Below, piece by piece: positions 28,077 through 36,769 of a DNA stretch of 64,000 nt; the first letter of the stretch is position 1, and each line of letters starts with the position of its first letter. The stretch spans positions 20,457 to 84,456 of the forward strand of contig NZ_CZJT01000116.1 in the NCBI RefSeq assembly GCF_900010755.1. The letters are read 5' to 3'. Source of the DNA: Paeniglutamicibacter antarcticus. GTDB taxonomy: Bacteria > Actinomycetota > Actinomycetes > Actinomycetales > Micrococcaceae. The translations under genes and the position numbers were made by a program. The notes under the pieces are model-generated. The model was given only the letters and a program-made list of their open reading frames with translations. It did no database searches and was not told the origin of the DNA.

Positions 28077-28253
28077 CTAGGGATCGAGTCGGGGAGCAAC
28101 CACAATCGGGATCAGAAACGCCACGGTCACCCCCAAGATGCCTCCAAGGAGTACAACTCCTTGCCATTGCGGAAGTGCCCAGACTTCTCCCATGAGGTAG
28201 ATCCCCCCGACAAAAAACGCAAACGAGACCAGAAAGACGAAGACATTCTTCAT
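28077..28253 (-). CDS. 58-aa hydrophobic membrane peptide divergent from arsR
   Basis: This frame runs from ATG 28251-28253 to TAG 28077-28079. The peptide begins MKNVFVFLVSFAFFVGG, has a short loop (EVWALPQWQ), and a second helix (VVLLGGILGVTVAFLIPIVV), a clean two-helix hairpin. It lies just upstream of, and divergent from, the ArsR-SulP operon. The ribosome binding site is weak. The alternating hydrophobicity on both helices supports a real gene. Confidence 0.55.
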   Translation of the reverse strand: MKNVFVFLVSFAFFVGGIYLMGEVWALPQWQGVVLLGGILGVTVAFLIPIVVAPRLDP

Positions 28254-28285
28254 GTGGTGCAGCCAATCGATGAATGGGTGATTCC

Positions 28286-28306
28286 ATCATATTACAACAT
28301 TATGAT
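28286..28306. promoter_or_regulatory. ArsR-type operator in the arsR promoter
   Basis: Inverted repeat ATCATA (28286-28291) / TATGAT (28301-28306) in an AT-rich island, 36 bp before the arsR ATG. ArsR/SmtB regulators bind imperfect AT-rich 12-2-12 palindromes over their own promoters; this is the only such element in the region. Confidence 0.6.
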
Positions 28307-28341
28307 ATGATAAAGTCATCAAATCGCGAGAGGGATCAATC

Positions 28342-28713
28342 ATGGAACAGTACTTTGACGCGCAACGACCGCTGTATGAGGTCAAGGCAAACCTCTTCAA
28401 GGGCCTGTCACATCCAATACGGGTCAGCGTGCTGGAGGTACTCACCCGAAAGGCCGAGGTTTCAGTGGCTGAGTTACTCACAAGCACGGGGCTGGAGTCT
28501 TCGCATCTGTCCCAGCATCTGTCGGTCCTGCGGCGGCACAACCTTGTGGCCGCCGAACGGCGTGGCAGCCAGGTGTTCTACAGGCTGGCTTATCCGCAGG
28601 TGGCGGACCTGCTTCGGGTGGCCCGCGCGTTGTTGGTCGAAATCCTGCAGACAACGCATGAGCAGCTCGCCACGAGTGCCAGCTTGCCCGAGCTTGTCCA
28701 GGATCTCAGCTAG
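28342..28713 (+). CDS. ArsR family transcriptional regulator
   Basis: A 123-aa winged-helix protein: LFKGLSHPIRVSVLEVL, recognition helix region TGLESSHLSQHLSVLRRHNLV, wing GSQVFYRLAYPQV. The metal-site Cys pair of ArsR/CadC (CVC) is absent, so it may sense something other than a soft metal. Its stop codon TAG shares a base with the GTG start of the SulP gene, so the two are translationally coupled and the regulator very probably controls anion uptake. Confidence 0.9.
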   Translation: MEQYFDAQRPLYEVKANLFKGLSHPIRVSVLEVLTRKAEVSVAELLTSTGLESSHLSQHLSVLRRHNLVAAERRGSQVFYRLAYPQVADLLRVARALLVEILQTTHEQLATSASLPELVQDLS

Positions 28714-30374
28714 TGACGCGAATCCCGTCCGCCCTACATTCCGTGGCAACATTGCTGCCCAGCTGGCGTGACTACCGCCAGCTCCCCGCGACCTGGCGAC
28801 AGGACCTGCTGGCCGGCGTGACCGTTGGCATTGTCGCGCTGCCCCTGGCGCTGGCGTTTGGGGTCAGCTCGGGCGCAGGAGCCGAGAGCGGGTTGATTAC
28901 TGCAATCATCGCCGGCATCGTCGCGGCAGTATTTGGCGGCTCCAACATCCAGGTGTCGGGGCCCACAGGGGCCATGGTGGTGGTCCTCGGTCCGGTCGTG
29001 GCAACCCAGGGCCTTGGCGTGCTGGCTGTAGTTTGCGTGATGGCCGGCCTCATTGTGGTGGCCGCAGGATTGCTGCGCCTGGGTCGAACGATCACCTACA
29101 TACCGTGGCCGGTGATCGAGGGATTCACCCTTGGCATCGCCATGATCATTTTCCTCCAGCAGGTCCCCTCGGCGTTCGGAGTACCCGCAGGGCCAAGTAG
29201 CAATGCCTTCATGGCCGTCGTCGAAGCCCTCCAAACCGTGAACGGGGCGGCCATGTGGATTCCCCTGTTGGTTGTTGCCGTGGTTATTGCGGTCATGGTC
29301 TTGGCCCCGCGCATCCACAAGGCCATCCCCGGGTCGATCATCGCAATCATCATCGTCACCGTGGGCGTAAATCTGGCCCAGCTACCCGTGGCGACCATTG
29401 GGGCATTGCCCGATTCCCTGCCGGCACCCCGGCTGCCTTCGGCGGACTGGGAAACCATGACAGCCCTTCTGGGTCCGGCCCTGACCATTGCAGCGTTGGC
29501 CGCCATCGAATCCCTGCTGTCGGCTCGCGTTGCGGCCTCAATTTCAGACACGGGGCCCTATGACGCCGACCGTGAACTCGTGGGCCAAGGCCTCGCCTCC
29601 GTGGCCTCGGGCTTCTTCGGTGGCATGCCCGCGACTGGTGCCATCGCCCGAACAGCCGTGAACATCCGTGCCGGCGGTCGCACTCGCATGTCGGCAATTA
29701 TCCATTCGCTCGTACTGATTATTGTCATCTATGCAGCAAGCGGTGTTGTGGGGAGCATTCCCCTCGCCGCCCTGTCCGGTGTGTTGATGGTCACGGCGGC
29801 CAGGATGATCTCAATAACCACCGTGAAAACGATTGTCGGGTCCACCAAGTCCGACGCCGTCGTCTTCATCGTCACGGCGCTAATCACTGTCAGCGTCGAC
29901 CTGATCTACGCGGTGGGCATCGGCATTGCCGTTGCTGCTTTCTTCGCACTACGGGCCTTGGCAAATTCCGCCGGCGTATATCGGGAAGAGCTTCCCGATC
30001 CCAAGGTCCCGGGAGACGAGCATATTGCCGTTTTCCGCCTTGACGGGGCACTGTTCTTCGGAGTCGCCGAACGGCTGCTTGCCCGTGTGGGAAAAATAGA
30101 GAACGTCGCGGTGGTGATCCTGCGCATGTCGCAGCTCCAGATCCTGGACGCCACCGGCGCACAGGTCATGACCGAACTCGTGCACGGACTTGAACGGCGC
30201 GGAATCACTGTGCTCATCAAGGGAATCCGCCCCCAGCACCTACGTCTGGCCACCAGGATCGGTGTGGTCTCATCACTGCGGCACGAGAACCACCTCTTTG
30301 ACACGCTTGAAGGCGCCATTGAGCATGCGCGAAGCCATATCCGCCGGGCCGAACACGGACTGAATCCCGCCTGA
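28713..30374 (+). CDS. SulP family inorganic anion transporter with STAS domain
   Basis: A 553-aa protein: ~12-14 membrane helices (residues ~25-420), including GLITAIIAGIVAAVFGGSNIQVSGPTGAM split around the anion site, followed by a C-terminal STAS domain (~440-545; IAVFRLDGALFFGVAERLL, LRMSQLQILDATGAQVM). The family moves sulfate, bicarbonate or other oxyanions. The GTG start at 28713 overlaps the arsR stop. No carbonic anhydrase or sulfate-assimilation gene is adjacent, so the ion is not fixed. Confidence 0.92.
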   Translation: MTRIPSALHSVATLLPSWRDYRQLPATWRQDLLAGVTVGIVALPLALAFGVSSGAGAESGLITAIIAGIVAAVFGGSNIQVSGPTGAMVVVLGPVVATQGLGVLAVVCVMAGLIVVAAGLLRLGRTITYIPWPVIEGFTLGIAMIIFLQQVPSAFGVPAGPSSNAFMAVVEALQTVNGAAMWIPLLVVAVVIAVMVLAPRIHKAIPGSIIAIIIVTVGVNLAQLPVATIGALPDSLPAPRLPSADWETMTALLGPALTIAALAAIESLLSARVAASISDTGPYDADRELVGQGLASVASGFFGGMPATGAIARTAVNIRAGGRTRMSAIIHSLVLIIVIYAASGVVGSIPLAALSGVLMVTAARMISITTVKTIVGSTKSDAVVFIVTALITVSVDLIYAVGIGIAVAAFFALRALANSAGVYREELPDPKVPGDEHIAVFRLDGALFFGVAERLLARVGKIENVAVVILRMSQLQILDATGAQVMTELVHGLERRGITVLIKGIRPQHLRLATRIGVVSSLRHENHLFDTLEGAIEHARSHIRRAEHGLNPA

Positions 30375-30543
30375 GTCAAGGAAAACTCTCGAGGAATCAC
30401 GGGTCTATGGCAACAGATCCTCACATGTTGGAAAATAAACCCTTAGGCTCGATAAGAGATCAGGGCGATGCATTCGGTGCCCGCCAAGAAATTCCGCAAT
30501 ATCCCCCGCGTCGCAGTTGGCGCATGGAAACGATGGAGTCACG

Positions 30544-31527
30544 ATGCAGTTACTGAAGGGTCCTGTTGGTTCCCAAGTCATCGGGTTAGGCCACTACCAG
30601 CCAACGAACTCGATGACTGACCGCGATCTTGCCAAGATGGTCGACACCACAGATGACTGGACTCGGTCCCGGACCGGTATCGTCACCCGGCATATTTCCG
30701 AGCAAACCGAAACCGTCGCGGACATGGCTGTCGCCGCCGGGCGGCACGCCCTCACCGACGCAAACGTCGACATCGAGCTTGTCGATTTGATCATTGTTGC
30801 CACCACCACGGCAACTGATCGCACGCCGAATACCGCCGGACGCGTCGCCCACGCTTTGGGCGCCCTTTCGCCGGCAATCATTGATATTAATACGGCTTGC
30901 TCGGGATTCTGCCATGCCCTTGGCCTCGCGGACAGCGCCATCCGGACCGGTACTGCCACTGTCGCTCTTGTTGTTGCCTCCGAGCAGCTTTCCGCCCTAA
31001 CCGATTGGACGGATCGCGGCACCTGCGTCCTGACCGCTGATGGTTCCGGAGCCATGATCGTCGCGGCCAGCGATACTCCACGCATCAGCGCCGTCAGCTG
31101 GGGTTCCGATCACCGCACGACCGATGCGGTTCAACTCCAAGCACCCAGCAATCGGTTCGACCAAGACGGCCAAACCGTATTCCGGTGGGTGATCTCCGAC
31201 GCCGCCAAACACGCCAACAAAGTCATCGAACAAGCCGGCTACACTATCGATGACATCGACGTCCTCGCCGCTCAGCAAGCCAATTTACGCATCATCAAAC
31301 CTCTGGCTAAGCGCCTTGGACTTGATCACAAGATCGTCCTGACCGATGCCTCGGAATCGAGTAACACCTCCGCAGCCAGCATCCCCCTGGGGCTGTCCAA
31401 AGGGTGGCATAACGGCAAAGTACCCGCCAACGCACTCACCCTCCTGTTAGGTTTCGGTAGTGGCTTCGCCTACGCCGGCCAACTCATCCGCACCCCAGCC
31501 AGGGATCCGCACCGTTCCCAGCCCTAG
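30544..31527 (+). CDS. FabH-like beta-ketoacyl-ACP synthase III paralogue lacking the catalytic His
   Basis: A 327-aa thiolase-fold protein with the KAS III layout: WTRSRTGI, active-site Cys119 in INTACSGFCHAL, Asn274 in SSNTSAASIPL, terminal GFGSGFAYAG. At the position of the essential His (usual motif PHQAN) it reads A-Q-Q-A-N (Gln244, codon CAG). Loss of His should abolish or weaken malonyl-ACP decarboxylation, so it may be an acyltransferase (CerJ/DpsC-like) or act on another substrate. It stands alone, away from any fabD-acpP-fabF set. Start 30544 follows GATGGAG. Confidence 0.88.
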   Translation: MQLLKGPVGSQVIGLGHYQPTNSMTDRDLAKMVDTTDDWTRSRTGIVTRHISEQTETVADMAVAAGRHALTDANVDIELVDLIIVATTTATDRTPNTAGRVAHALGALSPAIIDINTACSGFCHALGLADSAIRTGTATVALVVASEQLSALTDWTDRGTCVLTADGSGAMIVAASDTPRISAVSWGSDHRTTDAVQLQAPSNRFDQDGQTVFRWVISDAAKHANKVIEQAGYTIDDIDVLAAQQANLRIIKPLAKRLGLDHKIVLTDASESSNTSAASIPLGLSKGWHNGKVPANALTLLLGFGSGFAYAGQLIRTPARDPHRSQP

Positions 31528-32319
31528 GACGAGGACGACTGACCACCGACGCGTACAATCTCTCGTCGGGACATCCACGTCGAAGAACTCCACATATCCG
31601 GGGGCCTTTAGTCAGTAGCTCCCCGCCACCACTTGTTGCTCTTCGTCTTCCTCTTCATCGACTTCGCCACGGCGATCGAGCCTCTGCTTGCGTCCGCGAC
31701 GCACGCGCCGACGCACGCATACTCTGGCGGGACCCACCACAAGGAATGCGGCAACCCGGCCTTAGCCACCGATTCCGAACGGAACGCATCTTATGGGCTG
31801 ATTGCTGAAGATCATCAAGGCATCGGCAGCCCGGAACGAGCTCCGTCCGGTCACTGCTATACCGAATTTTTTCGCGGTGGAACACACCAGCTGATCTTGA
31901 CTTGGTGCCGGGGCTATGGCCGCTAGGGTCCCGCCCTCCGACGCTACTTTAACGGCGGGGCTGAGCCTATCTGAACTCTTCAACACCCTACGCGGCCACC
32001 CCTGACTTTGGTCGTCTTGGCCCAACACATTCGCTCAAGACCCTACCCGACTGGCGATTCCGGCCAATGTCCAGGTTTCCATGAACGTCCCTCCGCTATG
32101 GCTTATGTCCGTCCTAGCACGTAGGTTCAGAGCCATCGCCTCGGGTTGTTTTTTCCGAAACCCAGCGAAGGGAGCTGTGCCTGGATCCATGCTTCCCATC
32201 TTGATCGGAACGAGTGTTCTGGCGCTAAGCGTCGCAACGTCAGGACCCCGTGGTGCACGGAAGATACAGCGGTTCGGTCAATCATCATCACGACGAAGCG
32301 AAAGGGACCCACCTCCTCC
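31528..32319. other. long non-coding or eroded stretch before the phosphoketolase gene
   Basis: About 790 bp without a convincing gene. Short frames are present on both strands, one on the minus strand near 31620-31750 being very Arg/Glu-rich, but none has a domain or a good ribosome binding site. The final ~150 bp presumably contain the phosphoketolase promoter; the TTGTTTTTTCC at 32146-32156 is the most AT-rich spot. Confidence 0.4.
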
Positions 32320-34752
32320 ATGAAGCACCCCTCAGAACTTTCCGAAGCGGATGACGCCTTAACACCCCAAGAACTGCAGCGCATCCACGCCTGGTGGCGG
32401 GCGGCAAACTATCTGTCCGTGGGGCAGATCTATCTCATGGACAACCCACTACTACGCGAACCGCTATTGCCTGAGCACGTCAAGCCGCGACTATTGGGGC
32501 ACTGGGGCACCACCCCGGGGCTGAACTTCATTTACGCCCACCTAAACCGGGCCATCATAAAACGTGATCTGGAGATGATGTACGTCATGGGTCCGGGGCA
32601 CGGCGGGCCTGGCCCGGTCGCGGCGGGATGGCTGGAAGGCACCTACAGCGAGACCTATCCCAATATCTCCCAAGACTTGGACGGGATGAAGCGGTTGTTT
32701 AAGCAGTTCTCCTTCCCCGGAGGCATACCGAGCCATGTTGCCCCGGAAACCCCCGGATCCATCCACGAAGGCGGGGAGCTGGGGTATTCGCTCTCCCACG
32801 CCTATGGGGCTGCCTTTGACAATCCTGACCTTATTGTTGCTGCAGTGGTGGGAGACGGGGAGGCAGAGACCGGGCCGCTGGCGGCCAGCTGGCACTCCAA
32901 TAAGTTCATGAACCCCGCCCGTGATGGCGCCGTGTTGCCGATCCTGCACCTGAACGGCTACAAGATCGCCAACCCCACACTCTTGGCCAGGATGGACCGA
33001 GATGAACTGGACGCGCTGCTGCGCGGCTACGGCCATACCCCCTACTACGTGGAGGGCAAAGACCCAGAACAGATGCACCAAGACTTCGCTCGGACCCTAG
33101 ATACCTGCCTCGATGAGATCGGGGAGATCAGGCGCCGTGCCCGCGAGGGCGGCCAGATCGAACGGCCCCGCTGGCCAATGCTGGTGCTCCGCTCCCCCAA
33201 GGGCTGGACCGGACCCGCCGAAGTCGACGGGAAAAAGGTCGAGGGTTCCTGGCGATCACATCAGGTACCCTTCAGCACCGCACGCGAAAACGAGAGCCAC
33301 CGTCAGATCCTTGAGACCTGGCTGCGCAGCTACCGCCCGGAGGAGCTCTTCGACGAATCAGGGGCCCCGGTTGAAGAAATCCGCACCCTGCACCCCACCG
33401 GTCCGCGCCGGATGAGCGCCACCGCGCATGCCAACGGCGGAGTTCTTTTGCGGGACCTGCGGATGCCCGATTTCCGTGACTACGCGGTTCAGGTGAAGCA
33501 ACCTGGCACCGGCGCGGTGGAAGCCACCCGGGTGCTCGGACAGATGCTTCGGGACATCATGGCGGCGAACATGGACAACTTCCGGGTCTTCTCCCCGGAT
33601 GAAAACAACTCGAACCGGCTCGCAGCCATCCTCGAAGCCACCGACCGCACGTGGAACGCTCGTACCGTGCCCGAGGATGACCACTTGGCTCCCGACGGAC
33701 GGGTGATGGAAATCCTCTCGGAACACACCTGCCAAGGCTGGCTCGAAGGCTACCTGCTCACCGGCCGCCACGGATTCTTCTCCTGCTATGAGGCATTCAT
33801 CCACGTCGTGGACTCCATGTTCAACCAACACGCCAAATGGCTGGACACCAGCAATTCGATTCCCTGGCGGCGGCCTGTCGCTTCCCTCAACTACCTGCTG
33901 ACCTCCCACGTCTGGCGGCAGGACCACAACGGTTTCTCTCACCAGGACCCCGGCTTCATCGACCACGTGATCAATAAGAAGTCCGAGGTGATCCGGGTGT
34001 ACCTGCCCCCGGACGCGAACACCCTGTTATCTGTTGCCGACCATTGCCTACGCAGCCGCCAGTACGTCAACGTGATTGTGGCCGGCAAGCAGCCGCAGAT
34101 GCAGTTCATGGGCATGGCCGACGCCATTGTGCACTGCACCAAGGGCATCGGCATCTGGGACTGGGCCAGCACGGACACCGATGTCGAACCCGATGTGGTG
34201 ATGGGCTGTGCCGGGGACGTGCCGACCATGGAAACCCTCGCCGCCGTCGAGATCCTGCGCTCCAGGTTCCCGGATCTGTCCATCCGGGTGGTCAACGTCG
34301 TGGACCTGCTGCGGCTCCAGGATGAGGCCAATAACCCGCATGGTCTGGCAGATCGTGAGTTTGATGCCCTGTTCACCACGGACAAGCCCGTGATTTTCGC
34401 CTACCACGGTTACCCGTGGCTGATCCACCGGCTCACGTACCGGCGCAGCAACCACGGTAACTTCCACGTCCGCGGGTATAAGGAGGAAGGAACCACCACC
34501 ACACCGTTCGACATGTGCGTGCTCAACCAGATCGACCGGTTCAACCTTGCCATCGATGTGATCGACCGGGTGCCGCGGCTTAAGGACATCTCGGCGCACG
34601 TGCGTGAGGAGCTCAAGAACAAGCTCATCGAGCACCGCCAGTACATCCGGACCTACGGTGAAGACCTGCCGGAGATCAGGAACTGGCAATGGAGCGCCGC
34701 TCCCGGTGCCGCCGGCCAGCCCACGCCTCAGGCACCGCAGGGCCGCGTTTAA
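32320..34752 (+). CDS. xfp: xylulose-5-phosphate/fructose-6-phosphate phosphoketolase
   Basis: An 810-aa thiamine-diphosphate enzyme cleaving xylulose-5-P (or fructose-6-P) with phosphate to acetyl phosphate and glyceraldehyde-3-P (or erythrose-4-P). Visible: GHWGTTPGLNFIYAHLNR, MGPGHGGPG, the ThDP motif GDGEAETGPLAASWHSNKF, ESHRQ-type central linker, and HDNNGFSHQDPG-like segment QDHNGFSHQDPGF. Start 32320 is family-like; the longer frame upstream is spurious. Acetate kinase is encoded convergently just downstream, completing acetyl-P to acetate plus ATP. Gluconokinase near 5 kb could feed this route. Confidence 0.95.
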   Translation: MKHPSELSEADDALTPQELQRIHAWWRAANYLSVGQIYLMDNPLLREPLLPEHVKPRLLGHWGTTPGLNFIYAHLNRAIIKRDLEMMYVMGPGHGGPGPVAAGWLEGTYSETYPNISQDLDGMKRLFKQFSFPGGIPSHVAPETPGSIHEGGELGYSLSHAYGAAFDNPDLIVAAVVGDGEAETGPLAASWHSNKFMNPARDGAVLPILHLNGYKIANPTLLARMDRDELDALLRGYGHTPYYVEGKDPEQMHQDFARTLDTCLDEIGEIRRRAREGGQIERPRWPMLVLRSPKGWTGPAEVDGKKVEGSWRSHQVPFSTARENESHRQILETWLRSYRPEELFDESGAPVEEIRTLHPTGPRRMSATAHANGGVLLRDLRMPDFRDYAVQVKQPGTGAVEATRVLGQMLRDIMAANMDNFRVFSPDENNSNRLAAILEATDRTWNARTVPEDDHLAPDGRVMEILSEHTCQGWLEGYLLTGRHGFFSCYEAFIHVVDSMFNQHAKWLDTSNSIPWRRPVASLNYLLTSHVWRQDHNGFSHQDPGFIDHVINKKSEVIRVYLPPDANTLLSVADHCLRSRQYVNVIVAGKQPQMQFMGMADAIVHCTKGIGIWDWASTDTDVEPDVVMGCAGDVPTMETLAAVEILRSRFPDLSIRVVNVVDLLRLQDEANNPHGLADREFDALFTTDKPVIFAYHGYPWLIHRLTYRRSNHGNFHVRGYKEEGTTTTPFDMCVLNQIDRFNLAIDVIDRVPRLKDISAHVREELKNKLIEHRQYIRTYGEDLPEIRNWQWSAAPGAAGQPTPQAPQGRV

Positions 34753-34861
34753 CATCGCCCGGGTCCGCCCCGGCGGTGTGCACCTTCCGCTCGGGCTGTC
34801 GCGGTGTCCTTTGCTACCGTGCCGTGAGACGGTGTTCGGTCCTGAGCGCTTGCGGGCAGGT

Positions 34862-36013
34862 TCACGGTGTACCGACGAGGGCGAGCGTTGCCTCGGCGAT
34901 GGCGCGCTCCTCATCCGTGGGAATCACCAGAACTGGAATGGCCGAATCCGGGGTGGAGATTCTCAGGCCTTCTTCCGCGCCGGTGGCATCCTCGTTCGCG
35001 GCAGCGTCGAGGCTGATGCCCAGCGGTCCAAGCTTGGCCAGAAGCCGGGCACGGAAGGGGGCCGAGTTCTCCCCGATACCGCCGGTGAGCACCACTGCTT
35101 GGGCCCCCGTGCAGGCCACGTGGTAGCCGCCGATGTACCGGGCGAGTCGGTGCGCCGCTGTTTCCAACGCCAGCTCCGCTTCCTCGTTCCCGGCCGCGGC
35201 CGCCTCGGTGATGACGCGCATGTCATTGTGGCCGGCCAAGGCCTTGAATCCCGAATCCCGGTTGAGCAAGCTGTCCAGTTCCTCGGCGTCGTAGCCCTTG
35301 CGCAACAGGAAGACCAGCACGCCGGGATCCACGTCCCCGGACCGGGTGCCCATGACCAGGCCCTCCAGCGGCGTGAAGCCCATGGAGGTGTCCACGCTGC
35401 GCCCATGATTCACCGCCGTGACCGAGGCGCCATTGCCCAGATGGGCGATGACGCCGTCGAACTTCTCCCACGGCACTCCCAGCAGGTCTGCTGCCCGTCG
35501 TCCAACATAATCCACGCTGGTGCCGTGAAAGCCATACCGGCGGATTCCATACCGCCGGTAGAGCTCGTCCGGCAGGGCGTAGCGCCAGACAGGTTCGGGC
35601 AGGGTGCGGTGGAAGGAGGTGTCGAAGACCGCCACCTGCGCCACCTTCGGCCAGGCTCGGGTAGCTGCCCGGAGGCATTGGACACCGGGCGGGTTGTGAA
35701 GCGGGGCCAGCTCGTTCAGCTGCTCGATGGCGCGGATGATTTCGTTGTCGATCAGTGCGGGTCCGGTGAAGCGTTCACCACCGTGGACCACCCGGTGTCC
35801 TACGGCATCCACAGTGCGGCCGCCCAGCACTTCGGCAAGTTCGCCGCTGACGATGTCGAAGGCTTGGAGGTGGTCGGCCACTTCCCCTGCGCCGATCTGT
35901 TCCACAATGCCCTTGGCGATCCTCACGCCCCCGGTGAACGGCTGAGCCGGGTCGAATCGCCGGACAGAATATTTTAGCGACGAGGATCCGGCGTTAAGGA
36001 CGAGAACAAGCAT
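34862..36013 (-). CDS. ackA: acetate kinase
   Basis: A 383-aa ASKHA-fold kinase: N-terminal MLVLVLNAGSSSLKYS, HRVVHGG, the catalytic Asp region FDTSFH, and GTRSGDVDPG. It makes ATP and acetate from acetyl phosphate. Start 36013 is set by AGGAGG directly upstream. It is convergent with phosphoketolase; no phosphotransacetylase is present, suggesting that it serves the phosphoketolase pathway rather than Pta-Ack overflow. Confidence 0.95.
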   Translation of the reverse strand: MLVLVLNAGSSSLKYSVRRFDPAQPFTGGVRIAKGIVEQIGAGEVADHLQAFDIVSGELAEVLGGRTVDAVGHRVVHGGERFTGPALIDNEIIRAIEQLNELAPLHNPPGVQCLRAATRAWPKVAQVAVFDTSFHRTLPEPVWRYALPDELYRRYGIRRYGFHGTSVDYVGRRAADLLGVPWEKFDGVIAHLGNGASVTAVNHGRSVDTSMGFTPLEGLVMGTRSGDVDPGVLVFLLRKGYDAEELDSLLNRDSGFKALAGHNDMRVITEAAAAGNEEAELALETAAHRLARYIGGYHVACTGAQAVVLTGGIGENSAPFRARLLAKLGPLGISLDAAANEDATGAEEGLRISTPDSAIPVLVIPTDEERAIAEATLALVGTP

Positions 36014-36359
36014 TGGTCTGCCTCCTGTGATCGGGCGGGCATTGGGGTTCCACACTCACCGGCTTGAGTCTGGCTGGAGACTGTTGGCCACCTGACCGCG
36101 CGTCTGCCACGTGCATACTTCCGGGCCGGCAGCCCCTGCGATTCGATCCCCGTGCTTGAGCCTACCGGAGGACCTGAGCGACTGAATCAAGCCGGCAGAA
36201 GCTTGAAACCACATGGATTTCCGACGATGCTTCCGGGCGCGACCCTCCCGGCGGCAGATCAAGAAGGTAATCTCCCGCTTGGCCTCCACTGTGGCCCGCC
36301 AGTGGCTGAGCGCGCACGCTCAAAAGGTAGGTGCGCGCTGGGATGCCGTGGTTTTCCGA
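36014..36359. other. intergenic region upstream of ackA
   Basis: About 345 bp. It should include the ackA promoter. The plus-strand frames here (for example ending ...VNRIRRTGT near 36410) are short and basic and do not look coding. Nothing else was recognised. Confidence 0.35.
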
Positions 36360-36584
36360 CTAGACGGCCGCGTAGCCTCCGTCAATCGGATTCGTCGTAC
36401 CGGTACTTAGCTTCGCCTTGTCGCTCACCAAGCAGGTGATGAGGTCGGCGACTTCCTGCGATATGGAATTGAAATCGAAAATCATGACCTTCGCACCTTC
36501 AGCGATGAAGGTTTTTGCGGTGGACAGGTCCAACCCCAATCCACCGCCGGTGATGAATGCGACCTTATTCTCGAGCTCAATGAT
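36360..36584 (-). pseudogene. internally deleted short-chain dehydrogenase/reductase remnant
   Basis: The minus-strand frame ending at TAG (36360-36362) reads IELENKVAFITGGGLGLDLS and then TAKTFIAEGAKVMIFDF, a classical SDR N-terminus with the TGGGxG cofactor motif. After ~45 residues it jumps to an SDR C-terminus (VADLITCLVSDKAKLSTGTT then NPIDGGYAA). The central ~170 residues, including the Ser-Tyr-Lys catalytic triad, are missing, and a TGA stands just upstream. It is a deletion relic of an NAD(P)-dependent dehydrogenase. Confidence 0.75.
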
Positions 36585-36769
36585 TCAGTCCAATTCGTCG
36601 GCGATGTCCGGTCACGGTCGCGGCCGGTACGGCCGCGCTTTTCGACTTTCGCATCATTCTCCTGTCAGTGCTGATTCTGCGAGCTGGCGTGCTACCGGGC
36701 CGAAATTCGGCTCGTCGGCTGGTGTGTGCCACGTCGCAAGGCTGAACCCCTAGGGCGGACCGCGGAGGT

